Assembly: GCF_016406125.1 (NCBI RefSeq)
Contig: NZ_CP066339.1
Coordinates: 2,976,001-3,040,000, forward strand
Direction of reading: 5' to 3'
Length of the DNA stretch: 64,000 nt
From: Alicyclobacillus sp. SO9
GTDB taxonomy: Bacteria > Bacillota > Bacilli > Alicyclobacillales > Alicyclobacillaceae
Shown here: one piece after another, positions 35,286 to 43,078 of the stretch
Position numbering within the stretch: the stretch's first letter is position 1
How the letters are laid out: the number at the start of each line of letters is the position of its first letter
Notes under the pieces: model-generated
What the model was told of the DNA's origin: nothing
Seen by the model: the letters and a program-made list of their open reading frames with translations, nothing else
The model's database searches: none
Made by a program: the position numbers and the translations under genes

Positions 35286-35408
35286 AAACAACACCTCCTG
35301 TTCACATTTACTGATACCACAGGATTAGAAAATCGCCTATAATAGACACTGCCTTTGACATCAGTGAAAATAAGCAACTGCAATTGTGCACTTAAAGGAG
35401 TCCAGATT

Positions 35409-36074
35409 GTGCGTCACGTTCAAGTTGTGTTCTCATATTGGTCAACCATGGTTCTTACACTGATTCGTCCGCGTTTTGCAGAGCAACACATCGATATTCA
35501 ACTCGAAGAAGCGCTCAACCGATCACGCTGGTACACAGCTTGGTCCACAATTATTTGGGCCTTTTGGCTGTATACAACGCAACATCGCCTTTGGATACAC
35601 TGGCTCTCTCACCAGGCAGGCATTGTCAGTCCAGGTTGGCAATGGCTGATGACCCTCTTCGTTGTCTTCATCTCATTGCCTGTGACTTATGGACTCTTTC
35701 GGTTATATATTCTACTAACACATGTTGTCACTTTAAATGTCTTCAAAGTCAGGGGGCAGCGTCTTCGTCTCTTAAACCTGGAGACAACCATGCTCACGCT
35801 GTCCGGACCGACAGTCGTCGGACTTGCAGTCATGCCGAGCAGCGAAAGTATCGGGAACCTGATATTAGCCATTTGTATTATCTATGCGGGATGGATGACT
35901 GCCCGCGGCTATAATCACATCTTTCACAAAACCCGTGTCAAAGGCTTCCTCCTATTTGTCGGCGCAACCCTTGTGACCGGTTTTATTGCTGCAATGGCAG
36001 GTGTTGCCCTAGCCGCCACGCTGGGCGTTCTGGGATTCTTCCTCTTACTCATCCTGCGCAGTTTTACCCACTAG
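35409..36074 (+). CDS. Hypothetical multi-spanning membrane protein
   Basis: A 221-residue protein with about five hydrophobic segments and a positively charged loop FKVRGQRLRLLNLETTM. The C terminus has two helices rich in Gly/Ala/Leu. The pattern is reminiscent of Yip1-like proteins but I cannot assign a family. A GTG at 35409 with AAAGGAG at eight-base spacing is the best start. It converges on dapF with 25 bases between them. Confidence 0.6.
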   Translation: MRHVQVVFSYWSTMVLTLIRPRFAEQHIDIQLEEALNRSRWYTAWSTIIWAFWLYTTQHRLWIHWLSHQAGIVSPGWQWLMTLFVVFISLPVTYGLFRLYILLTHVVTLNVFKVRGQRLRLLNLETTMLTLSGPTVVGLAVMPSSESIGNLILAICIIYAGWMTARGYNHIFHKTRVKGFLLFVGATLVTGFIAAMAGVALAATLGVLGFFLLLILRSFTH

Positions 36075-36099
36075 AGAATTGCCGCTCTCATTCCGGCAG

Positions 36100-36975
36100 T
36101 CAGATGTTCTCAGGGTGCCAGTGAAACTCTCCGGTGAAGATTTCCTTGGCCTCGCCGGTCATGAAGATACGCCCGTCTCTCTGCTCAATCAGGAGGTCCC
36201 CTCCAAGCAGGTGTACGGTCACTTTATCGGAGAGCAGCCCTTGTTGAATTCCTGCCGCGACACTGGCACACGCACCCGTGCCGCAGGCATAGGTAATGCC
36301 GGAGCCCCTCTCCCACACGCGGAAATCCAGCTCTGTCGGACCCAAGGGCGTCACAAATTCCACGTTTATACGGTTCGGAAATGCAACGTGTCGTTCCAGA
36401 GCAGGACCAATCTCTGCGACAGGGACAGTTTTGGCATCGTCAGAGAAAATAACAAAATGAGGGTTCCCCATGGACACCATCGTTCCGTGAAATTCGCCCT
36501 GCGAAACGGACAAGGACAGACTGTTTGTTTCCGATTGTTCCTCATCGTGTAAAAACGTACCTGCATAGCCAACGGCTCCAGCTCCAAAACTCGGTGCACC
36601 CATGTCAATCGTAACCGTCTCCACCGTGCCATCCTCCTCGGGATGCACTTGTGCTCCGGCGACACCGGTTTTGTACTGAATTTGAAAAGCCTCATTTTGA
36701 ACAAGCCCGTGTTCATAGGCGTACTTTGCTACGCACCGAAGACCATTGCCGCAGTTTTCCGCCTCACTGCCGTCGGTGTTAAAGATGCGCATCCGTACAT
36801 CTGCCTTTGTTGACGGACCCATCAGAATCATCCCGTCGGAACCAATTCCCCTCCTCACATCACTGAGAGCTACTGCTAATAGAGGGAGTTGTGATTCATC
36901 CAGTGATTCTTCAAATTCATTAATATAAACGTAATTGTTACCCAAACCGTGCATTTTGGTTACTTTGATATTCAC
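36100..36975 (-). CDS. dapF: Diaminopimelate epimerase
   Basis: DapF (291 residues) interconverts LL- and meso-diaminopimelate for lysine and peptidoglycan synthesis. Both catalytic cysteines are in their motifs: EAENCGNGLRCVAKY near residue 75 and YACGTGACASVAAG near 225. KMHGLGNNYVYI at the N terminus and MGNPHFVIF in the middle are also conserved. A GTG start with GGGAAGGGAG upstream is used. It begins six bases after the RocB-like gene, suggesting one transcript, although the two have no obvious shared pathway. Confidence 0.95.
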   Translation of the reverse strand: MNIKVTKMHGLGNNYVYINEFEESLDESQLPLLAVALSDVRRGIGSDGMILMGPSTKADVRMRIFNTDGSEAENCGNGLRCVAKYAYEHGLVQNEAFQIQYKTGVAGAQVHPEEDGTVETVTIDMGAPSFGAGAVGYAGTFLHDEEQSETNSLSLSVSQGEFHGTMVSMGNPHFVIFSDDAKTVPVAEIGPALERHVAFPNRINVEFVTPLGPTELDFRVWERGSGITYACGTGACASVAAGIQQGLLSDKVTVHLLGGDLLIEQRDGRIFMTGEAKEIFTGEFHWHPENI

Positions 36976-36981
36976 TTGTAC

Positions 36982-38616
36982 TTACTCCCTTCCCTGTTCA
37001 AACACCTCATGCAAAGCGGAGGTCAAAAGATTTGGCGTAACGCCAAACGAGTAATTTAATTCCAACCGTTCCGTCCATTTATGCGGATCACGCCCGTACG
37101 GTCCGATATTCAACACAGGAATCTCCAATTGCCGTAACACATCTAAAGGTAAGTCATAGCCGCTGCCAAGGAGCGGCATGTTTGCCTCCAGGTCTTTGGC
37201 ATCCTTGGCTGCGCTCCCCAGTCCGACATAGCTCAAGTCACAAAGTCCGGGAAAGTAGTTTCGGCGGAGCAGATGGACATCGTGGCTGTCCCTTGCTTGC
37301 TTCGTCACCCTGTCCATGACGCGCTGTACCAGCACATCCTCTGCAGAACTGATGGCAGGATAGAAAGGCGGAGCAAAGAAAAGCACCACCAGCGGGTGGA
37401 GCTCAGGGACCGCTGAGGCAAGGTGATCGACAAAAGACATGGTGGTCTCACGTAGATCCGTGCCGTGGGATATGGATATCATCTCGAGTCCTCGGTCAAT
37501 CAGTTCCGGGGCCGCCTCACGGACATAATCCTCCAGCTCCGCAAGGGTCATGACACGGGTTTCGTCGGCCCAATTGGTCAAGGCCAAACCTGCAGATTCT
37601 ATTCGTCCTTGGTACCATGAGGACAGCTCAAACATGGAGTTCTCAGCCTGCGCTTTGACTTGCGTCAATACTTCTGCCGGCGACCTCTGCAGAAAGAACA
37701 GGTTATAATACGCCCCCGCCTTATAGGGGGTCTGCACGGAATAGTGCATTTTCAAATCGCGGTTTTGCAGACAGGCGATTGGCGGCGTATGATCTGGTCC
37801 CACCCACTCAACTAAATCGGGATTCAGTTCCAGCGTCCGGGTTAATTCTGCAATCATACGAACACCGCTCAGCCCCTCAAACGGCGACCCCACGTGGGTC
37901 TCGCGGCCAATGGCGTAAGAACCGACCAACAGTTTACCGATGGTACCTGAATAAATTAAGGCTCCGTCCTCTTCGTGTTCCGCAAAGGCAGGCTCCGTAT
38001 CAATGCAAATGCTGTAATCCAAATTGAACTTTTCCTTCCACTCCAGCAGCAAGGGTCCGGCACCAATCATACCGTCAGAATGGCGTTCTTCGTCCGGAAC
38101 ACCAAGAAACAATACGTTCCCGTCAAAGTCTCCATTGCAAGCCTGCTCCAACAGCGAAAGGTTAAGAACAATGCCGCATTTCATATCCATGACGCCTCTG
38201 CCAAAGACCCAGTCTCCGCTGGAGATGTCCTCGCGAACGTAATCCGGAAGCGGTACTTCTTCTTTATATATCATCTCAGTCCAGACTTGAGGCTGAAACG
38301 CATACGGAGCATAAACACCGAATTCGTCTGCCGCCACTACGTCAAAATGGGCGATGACCACAGCTGTCTTACGAGTCGCTCTCGGAGACTTGGCCAAGGC
38401 TGCCACAACTTTTCTGTAGTTGCCTACTTCGTGCAGAACAAGGTGTTCCGGATTATCGCAATAGTAAGGCAGGTCTCGAATCATCCGCTCCAGTTCATGG
38501 GCAATCGCGATTTCTCCTTCACTTTCCGTAACACTCTCGATTCGAACGAGTTGAAACAGAGTATCCAGCTTCTGTTCTGGGGTCTCGTATATGTGGGTTC
38601 TTTTTCTTGTCGTCAC
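36982..38616 (-). CDS. M20 family peptidase, RocB-like
   Basis: This 544-residue protein is longer than typical M20 enzymes and matches the RocB group seen in arginine-utilising bacilli. Visible are VVIAHFDVVAADEFG (first metal ligands near residue 90), WVFGRGVMDMKCGIVLNLSL, and GVPDEERHSDGMIGA with the catalytic Glu-Glu pair; residue patterns of the lid domain follow. A GTG start with GGAGGTGAGG upstream is used. The real substrate of RocB proteins is not well known. It has no arginase or ornithine aminotransferase neighbour here, so a role in arginine use is not supported by context. Confidence 0.85.
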   Translation of the reverse strand: MTTRKRTHIYETPEQKLDTLFQLVRIESVTESEGEIAIAHELERMIRDLPYYCDNPEHLVLHEVGNYRKVVAALAKSPRATRKTAVVIAHFDVVAADEFGVYAPYAFQPQVWTEMIYKEEVPLPDYVREDISSGDWVFGRGVMDMKCGIVLNLSLLEQACNGDFDGNVLFLGVPDEERHSDGMIGAGPLLLEWKEKFNLDYSICIDTEPAFAEHEEDGALIYSGTIGKLLVGSYAIGRETHVGSPFEGLSGVRMIAELTRTLELNPDLVEWVGPDHTPPIACLQNRDLKMHYSVQTPYKAGAYYNLFFLQRSPAEVLTQVKAQAENSMFELSSWYQGRIESAGLALTNWADETRVMTLAELEDYVREAAPELIDRGLEMISISHGTDLRETTMSFVDHLASAVPELHPLVVLFFAPPFYPAISSAEDVLVQRVMDRVTKQARDSHDVHLLRRNYFPGLCDLSYVGLGSAAKDAKDLEANMPLLGSGYDLPLDVLRQLEIPVLNIGPYGRDPHKWTERLELNYSFGVTPNLLTSALHEVFEQGRE

Positions 38617-38710
38617 GATAGCCTCACCTCCAGCGGAATTGATAAGGGGTGGAAGTGAACCAGTCTCTGCATACTGTCACGTTAACGAAATGGTAATGTA
38701 GATGCTCTGA

Positions 38711-39541
38711 CTAGTTCTCAATTTGAAAAGACGCACACATGAGTCCATAGTAAGTCGGTACTTCATAGGAAACAACGTGCCCTTGCATGGGGATTTTCTG
38801 CCGTATACCTTCCAGCACTGCGATTTGCCAGAGACTGTCCGGTTTCGCTGCATCCACAAATTCGGCATCAAGTTCCAGTAACTTGTGAAGCTTTTGGCGG
38901 TCCACAGCCTGCCGCACCAATTCATCGTATTCCCTGGATGCCGGATTGTATCCTTGAGGACCTTCTTTTAAATGGGCATGGCCTTGATCGGCGCTGGCAA
39001 TCACGGCAATCCGCTGGTCACAAGTTGCAATTGTACTGGCCACAGTTGCACCAAACTCCACCAAGTTGTCGAGACCGACTTCCCGGGACGGTGTGACGAT
39101 TACAACTTGAGGAGGAGCCTCCCAGTTCGCTCCCATAAACCACAGCGGAATAAAACTACCCCAGTCCAGAGGCAACACCGAGAACGATCCGGCAGCAGAC
39201 CCGTAGCAGACCTCAATCACAGGTAACCCCGAAGTCTGTGCATTGGAAATCACTTTGTTCGCTAACTGTACGTCAGACTCCAGCCGCATTGCAACTTCCA
39301 CGTCGAACTTGGACAAGCGACCCTCAACATATGCGTTTGTGGAAACGGCAATATGGCGTTCAACTCGATAGCCGTGAGGTGTCACGACGATAACAACGTC
39401 CGGATGAGCCTTCTGCATTTCACTTCCCAGCCGTTCCATCCCGAGTCGGGTCTTTGCAAATTTTCCCCATTCTGGACCGGCGATTTCACCAATGATTTCA
39501 TACCCGTGGGGCGCCATGCACGCATAAACCAGTTCCCCCAT
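38711..39541 (-). CDS. Class III extradiol dioxygenase-like protein (LigB fold)
   Basis: This 276-residue protein has the LigB-type layout: an early metal histidine in CMAPHGYEI near residue 11, a second in VVTPHGYRVE near 60, and SADQGHAHL near 195. Such enzymes cleave catecholic rings using Fe(II), but many Bacillus members have no known substrate. The frame is open 55 codons further upstream, but the ATG at 39541 follows AAGAAGG and gives the family's normal N terminus. No other aromatic-degradation gene is nearby. Confidence 0.75.
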   Translation of the reverse strand: MGELVYACMAPHGYEIIGEIAGPEWGKFAKTRLGMERLGSEMQKAHPDVVIVVTPHGYRVERHIAVSTNAYVEGRLSKFDVEVAMRLESDVQLANKVISNAQTSGLPVIEVCYGSAAGSFSVLPLDWGSFIPLWFMGANWEAPPQVVIVTPSREVGLDNLVEFGATVASTIATCDQRIAVIASADQGHAHLKEGPQGYNPASREYDELVRQAVDRQKLHKLLELDAEFVDAAKPDSLWQIAVLEGIRQKIPMQGHVVSYEVPTYYGLMCASFQIEN

Positions 39542-39772
39542 AGAAGCGCCTTCTTTCACAGAAGATTGTTTGATTTCTACTTTAACAGAGTACTGCGCAA
39601 ATTGCTGTTGGAATCTGCACGCTAAATAGGAAAAAGCTGTTCCAAAGCTGCCTGGCAGCAACTTTGACACAGCCTTTTCGAGTGAGTTTCTCTTACCATA
39701 TGACACTATGTGTGCACGAATTAGAGTCTTCTTGATTCAGGTCAAAGTTCAGAACCCAAGTCTAGCCAAAGT

Positions 39773-39880
39773 CTAGTTGGACTCGTCCGGCATTCGTAGA
39801 AAAGTGTAAATTCCGCCGGCCAAAAACACCAACATCATTAGGTACGGCCAAGTTGTAGAGAGCATTGATTGAATCGTCAT
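39773..39880 (-). CDS. Small single-span membrane protein (35 residues)
   Basis: An ATG at 39880 preceded by GAGGAGG opens a 36-codon frame encoding a short N terminus, one hydrophobic helix (WPYLMMLVFLAGGIYTFL) and a charged tail RMPDESN. Ribosome site, composition and single-helix topology support a real gene. It is one of three genes after the ctaG promoter region on this strand (ctaG, the 62-residue frame, this one). Function unknown. Confidence 0.6.
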   Translation of the reverse strand: MTIQSMLSTTWPYLMMLVFLAGGIYTFLRMPDESN

Positions 39881-39903
39881 ATTGGACTCGTCCTCCTCTT
39901 TTT

Positions 39904-40092
39904 CTACTTACATAGACGATTCGAAGAAGATTTCTGTTTCATGTCCGTCGTGAGAAATTCTTCGAACAGGCTTTCGCACGCCCTTTTCCGCGCTGTTTCA
40001 TCTATTTTTGAGGACATACGGCACGATGAAATCAGCGGCGATTCTACCATTTCTCTGCAAGTTTCATAATCTTGTTTTAGCCCGCATACCAT
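39904..40092 (-). CDS. Possible Spo0E-like phosphatase (62 residues)
   Basis: The frame begins at ATG 40092, twelve bases past the ctaG stop, without a clear ribosome site. The peptide contains YETCREMV, then SPLI, then MSSKIDETA; the spacing resembles Spo0E-family proteins, which carry S-x-x-x-D in a helix pair and dephosphorylate Spo0A~P. A Cys- and Lys-rich tail is not typical. The assignment is tentative, and the frame could be a chance ORF. Confidence 0.35.
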   Translation of the reverse strand: MVCGLKQDYETCREMVESPLISSCRMSSKIDETARKRACESLFEEFLTTDMKQKSSSNRLCK

Positions 40093-40103
40093 ATCTTGTC
40101 TTA

Positions 40104-40907
40104 CTACGCATACCACACGAGTTCGTCCTGAGCGAAGTACTCTTTCAATGCAAACGTTCCGTAAGCCCCCGCCATAAACACCATCATAATAACTGCGCCA
40201 AGCTGCATATCTCCCATTGGTGTCAGCCAAGAAACAATTCTCGGAGCGTGAACGTAAAATGGGTACCATGGATGCTTTGCAAAGAATAGGAGTACAACGA
40301 TTGGCATCATGAGATTGTAGTTATAGAGAAGGTAAAGCAGTCGCTGACCAGAACTCAGTCGCGGTAATTCGGGGCTTTCAATCAGGAGCGGAGCCCACAT
40401 GAAGGAAGCAATCACAAAGAAGACACTGTGCTCGAAGAAGTGAAATGGGTCGTTAATTAATGTTAGGTTGTATAGAGGCGGGGTATGAAACATTGATAAG
40501 ACAATATTGAAGACGGCACCGGCCACGAGAGGATGAGCCCAAGTCCGGATGAGCCTGCGAGTGGCCTTGGAGTTCCACAAAAAGTGATAGGCGCGTAAAG
40601 GTAATCCTTTAAGAACTAAAGGAGTCATGACGATGATTTCTATCATATGCTGTACCATGTGTGCACTGAATAAAAAGTTGTCTGAGAGATAGTCTAAAGG
40701 ACCTCCGAAGGAAAAGTACATTAACCAACACCCAATTAAAAAGGATATGGTTTGCTTTGCTGTTGTCACGTGCCGCACTCGAAACAGCCGATAGGCTGCC
40801 GGACCGTGTACCAGGATGAGATATATCAACTGGATTGCAACCGCAACCGCTAGAACCGAGGGCTGCCACAAGTCTCTCGGGTTTGCGTGGCTCAGAGCCC
40901 ATATCAT
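40104..40907 (-). CDS. ctaG: Cytochrome c oxidase assembly protein CtaG (caa3 type)
   Basis: This 267-residue membrane protein with about seven helices has the caa3_CtaG pattern: FLFSAHMVQHMIEIIVMTPL near residue 90, the HPLVAGAVFNIVLSMFH segment, and DPFHFFEHSVFFVIASFMW with conserved histidines. It helps assemble the caa3 oxidase or insert copper. The ATG at 40907 (MIWALSHA) has AGAGAGG at long spacing and removes an atypical N-terminal tail. No oxidase subunit genes are in the window. Confidence 0.9.
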   Translation of the reverse strand: MIWALSHANPRDLWQPSVLAVAVAIQLIYLILVHGPAAYRLFRVRHVTTAKQTISFLIGCWLMYFSFGGPLDYLSDNFLFSAHMVQHMIEIIVMTPLVLKGLPLRAYHFLWNSKATRRLIRTWAHPLVAGAVFNIVLSMFHTPPLYNLTLINDPFHFFEHSVFFVIASFMWAPLLIESPELPRLSSGQRLLYLLYNYNLMMPIVVLLFFAKHPWYPFYVHAPRIVSWLTPMGDMQLGAVIMMVFMAGAYGTFALKEYFAQDELVWYA

Positions 40908-40961
40908 AAATGGATCATCCTCTCTTGGATAAAAAAAACTGAATGAAAACGAATCAGTCAA

Positions 40962-41019
40962 AAAGAGAGTGCAAGTGAGTAAGCTTCACGGTTGACCCAA
41001 CCTCGCTTACAACTTGCAC
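40962..41019 (-). promoter_or_regulatory. Terminator-like leader hairpin upstream of ctaG
   Basis: 40969-40984 pairs with 41005-41019 (arms with GTGCAAGT and ACTTGCAC, one bulge), enclosing a second stem GGTTG/CAACC. On the reverse strand the stem is followed by TCTCTTTTTG. Because the preceding transcript already ends at 41072-41098, this structure probably lies inside the ctaG leader, 60 bases before the start codon: a candidate attenuator. A weak promoter (TTAAAA, 17 bases, GATAAT) could lie just upstream of it. Confidence 0.5.
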
Positions 41020-41361
41020 AACGTAATCATGAATTTTTTGTTACATTATCTACATAACCAGTTCTACTTTTAAAAAACAATGGCCCCTACGGGCCATTTA
41101 CGTTACACCCCGACTATGGCGCCGAGGAACGTATTCTCTCTCAAAGGATTAGGATTTCTGTAGGGATGGGGCAAGCAGCGTCCGAAATCGGGTTAAACTG
41201 ACAGATTGATGAATAGGGATTCGTCGGAGGGAAAGGGGACCTTGTTGATAGACATTGGAAAACTATGTAACCTCTCTTCTCCATCGTCTTTAACATCCCA
41301 TAGCGGTAGTGTGTTGTACAAGCCAGCAGTTTATGTTGGATAATTCTACTGTCGTTGATAG
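41020..41361. other. Intergenic region
   Basis: Apart from the terminator at 41072-41098 and the leader sequence of ctaG, nothing convincing is seen. The open frame across 41141-41551 overlaps the export gene and has no ribosome site. Confidence 0.4.
41072..41098 (-). terminator. Terminator of the small-multidrug-export gene
   Basis: AATGGCCC (41079-41086), loop CTAC, GGGCCATT (41091-41098), followed on the reverse strand by GTTTTTT. It lies 264 bases past the gene's stop. Confidence 0.75.
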
Positions 41362-41883
41362 TTAAAACCATTTGAGCCATGAGGTAAGCAGCATAAAAAT
41401 CGAATGTCCACCATACGTAATTGCAAAGGTGGAGACGACCATTCCAATTAGAACATTTGTAAGAACTCTGCGGCGCTTCCAACGAAGTAAATGTCCAACA
41501 CCAATGCAGACATAAGCCCCCAGTACTGGAGATAACGGAATCAATGCCCACGCCCCGTATTTTTCAAAAGTATGGGACCATCTTTCAGTCTTTTGCAACT
41601 TCTTTCTTATCCACTTCCATCGGTTTATAATTTCTTCAATCGTGAAGCTAAAGACTGGAACGACAACAAGATTGCCTAAAATGCTAATCACAGCTCCTGA
41701 AAACGGATGAAAATGCAGCGGGAGGCTGGCCACGGCAGCAGGCTGGGCCTCTAGAACAATTGAGGTGCCGATTAGAGAAAACGTTGCAACCAGCTTGCCT
41801 TGAATGAAACCAAGGAAAACTGCACTGAGGAAGGAAAGAAATCCTAAAATAATGCCATAAACCAGTCGGGTTAAAAAGCTCAC
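41362..41883 (-). CDS. Putative small multi-drug export protein family
   Basis: This 173-residue protein has about four hydrophobic segments: a first helix pair, FSGAVISILGNLVVVPVFSF near residue 60, WALIPLSPVLGAYVCIGVGHLL near 112, and a last helix near 140. The pattern of the second and third segments matches the Sm_multidrug_ex family. The name is historical and transport has not been shown for most members. It is transcribed toward ctaG but separated by a terminator. Confidence 0.7.
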   Translation of the reverse strand: MSFLTRLVYGIILGFLSFLSAVFLGFIQGKLVATFSLIGTSIVLEAQPAAVASLPLHFHPFSGAVISILGNLVVVPVFSFTIEEIINRWKWIRKKLQKTERWSHTFEKYGAWALIPLSPVLGAYVCIGVGHLLRWKRRRVLTNVLIGMVVSTFAITYGGHSIFMLLTSWLKWF

Positions 41884-42272
41884 TGTTTATTTACCTCTTG
41901 TACAAACCGTATTTTTTGAACTGACCGTTATCCTGCCAGTAGACTATCCAAGTTACTATACTTTCAATCCGTATGATTCTGCAAGCTGATAGTCTTCGCA
42001 AAGCTCTTTTTCCCCTTTTACTTCCATTAGAGTGACATAACAGCAGCGGAATCATACTTGCATGTCCAGAACGTGAAAGAAGTTGAACCTTTTGTGAAAG
42101 CAAGTGTTCTGTGTTCGTCCCGGCAGGAAACGAAGCACCTTTAATGAACCTCTAATGAATATACTGTTTTGGTTGCCACTGTGCAGGGCGTCTCTACATT
42201 ATTTTGAGTCAGGACGAAGCAGACGTCTTACATATGTGCTTTATCGCCCGTCTCAAGTAGGAGGAATCACAG
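41884..42272. other. Intergenic region without clear gene
   Basis: These 389 bases hold divergent starts (export gene on the left, small membrane gene on the right). An open frame of 70 codons on the reverse strand (41891-42103) lacks a ribosome site and is not coding-like. No clear promoter pair is recognised. Confidence 0.4.
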
Positions 42273-42410
42273 ATGGAGCCGGGACTTCCAGTTTGGACCA
42301 ATCCCATGATTTTCGTTATTCTGCTCACCGTCGCTTTTTTTCTCACACTAACAGTCAATGAAATGTTTGACGACTACAAGGAGAAAAAGAAAGAGCACTC
42401 CAAGCATTGA
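42273..42410 (+). CDS. Small single-span membrane protein (45 residues)
   Basis: AGGAGG lies nine bases before an ATG that opens 45 codons: a polar N terminus MEPGLPVWTNP, one helix (MIFVILLTVAFFLTL) and a very charged tail with EKKKEHSKH. A strong terminator follows at once, so this is a single-gene transcript. The protein is probably inserted with the basic tail inside the cell. Function unknown. Confidence 0.7.
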   Translation: MEPGLPVWTNPMIFVILLTVAFFLTLTVNEMFDDYKEKKKEHSKH

Positions 42411-42417
42411 GACACCT

Positions 42418-42448
42418 CCAGCGCAACGGCGCTGGATTTCTTTTTTTC
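42418..42448 (+). terminator. Rho-independent terminator
   Basis: CCAGCGC (42418-42424), loop AACG, GCGCTGG (42429-42435), then ATTTCTTTTTTT. It ends the small membrane protein gene. Confidence 0.9.
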
Positions 42449-42574
42449 TGTCATAGGACCGTAGTAACGAACGATTTGTCCACTGCAACGGCGTCTTACA
42501 CGAACTCAGATGTTTCATGAGAGAACTTTATGTACATGCTGAAAACAACACATAAGGGAAGGGGTGCCGTCCCT

Positions 42575-43078
42575 GTGAAGCGACTTTTCACTACGATTTT
42601 GGTCATTGCCATTGTTGGAGCGTGTGTCAGTTACTACAGCAACGACCAATCATCTGCCAAGACGCTGAGCGGCACAGATAAAATAAGGCCGATTACATCA
42701 ATGCTCCATACGGACACGGGGTCTAATCGTCTCTCGTCGCGAGACCTCTTACTTATTGAGGCATTCATCGCACACCATGCCGCGAGTCAGCCCTTTAAAG
42801 CACAAGTCGCTATTGCCTCCGTAGTCCTGCACCGACTCCACAGCGCTAAGTTCCCAAATAGCGTCGAGACAGTGATTGCGAACTTCGAGAAACAGGGCCT
42901 GCCTTCGACAGACCAAGAAAACTCAACAGAGAATTCATTCCAAGCACACGCAGCTGTACTTGACGCCGTTCACGGTTGGGACCCATCGAAAGGGGCTTTG
43001 TATTGTTTCCCAAGGCAATTCTCACACAACGGTCTCACGCACACTGTCACCATTGGCAATTTGGCCTTTTATCAGTGA
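42575..43078 (+). CDS. SleB-like cell wall hydrolase family protein, catalytic Glu apparently missing
   Basis: This 167-residue protein has a membrane anchor or signal (RLFTTILVIAIVGACVSYY) and one Hydrolase_2 domain: LLIEAFIAHHAASQPFKAQV, then FPNSVETVI and GALYCFPRQF. SleB-family lytic transglycosylases have AEA.GEP at the first site, where the Glu is catalytic; here the aligned stretch reads HHAASQP. It may be inactive, binding peptidoglycan only, or use another residue. The GTG at 42575 is preferred (GGGAAGGGG upstream); a start 15 codons earlier is possible. It ends seven bases into the convergent glycosyltransferase gene. Confidence 0.65.
   Translation: MKRLFTTILVIAIVGACVSYYSNDQSSAKTLSGTDKIRPITSMLHTDTGSNRLSSRDLLLIEAFIAHHAASQPFKAQVAIASVVLHRLHSAKFPNSVETVIANFEKQGLPSTDQENSTENSFQAHAAVLDAVHGWDPSKGALYCFPRQFSHNGLTHTVTIGNLAFYQ

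Noticed and set aside
41141-41551. Reverse-strand frame of 136 codons overlapping the export gene
   Set aside because: It runs in another frame over a recognisable membrane protein gene and has no ribosome site.
41891-42103. Reverse-strand frame of 70 codons
   Set aside because: No ribosome site, atypical composition and no homology pattern.
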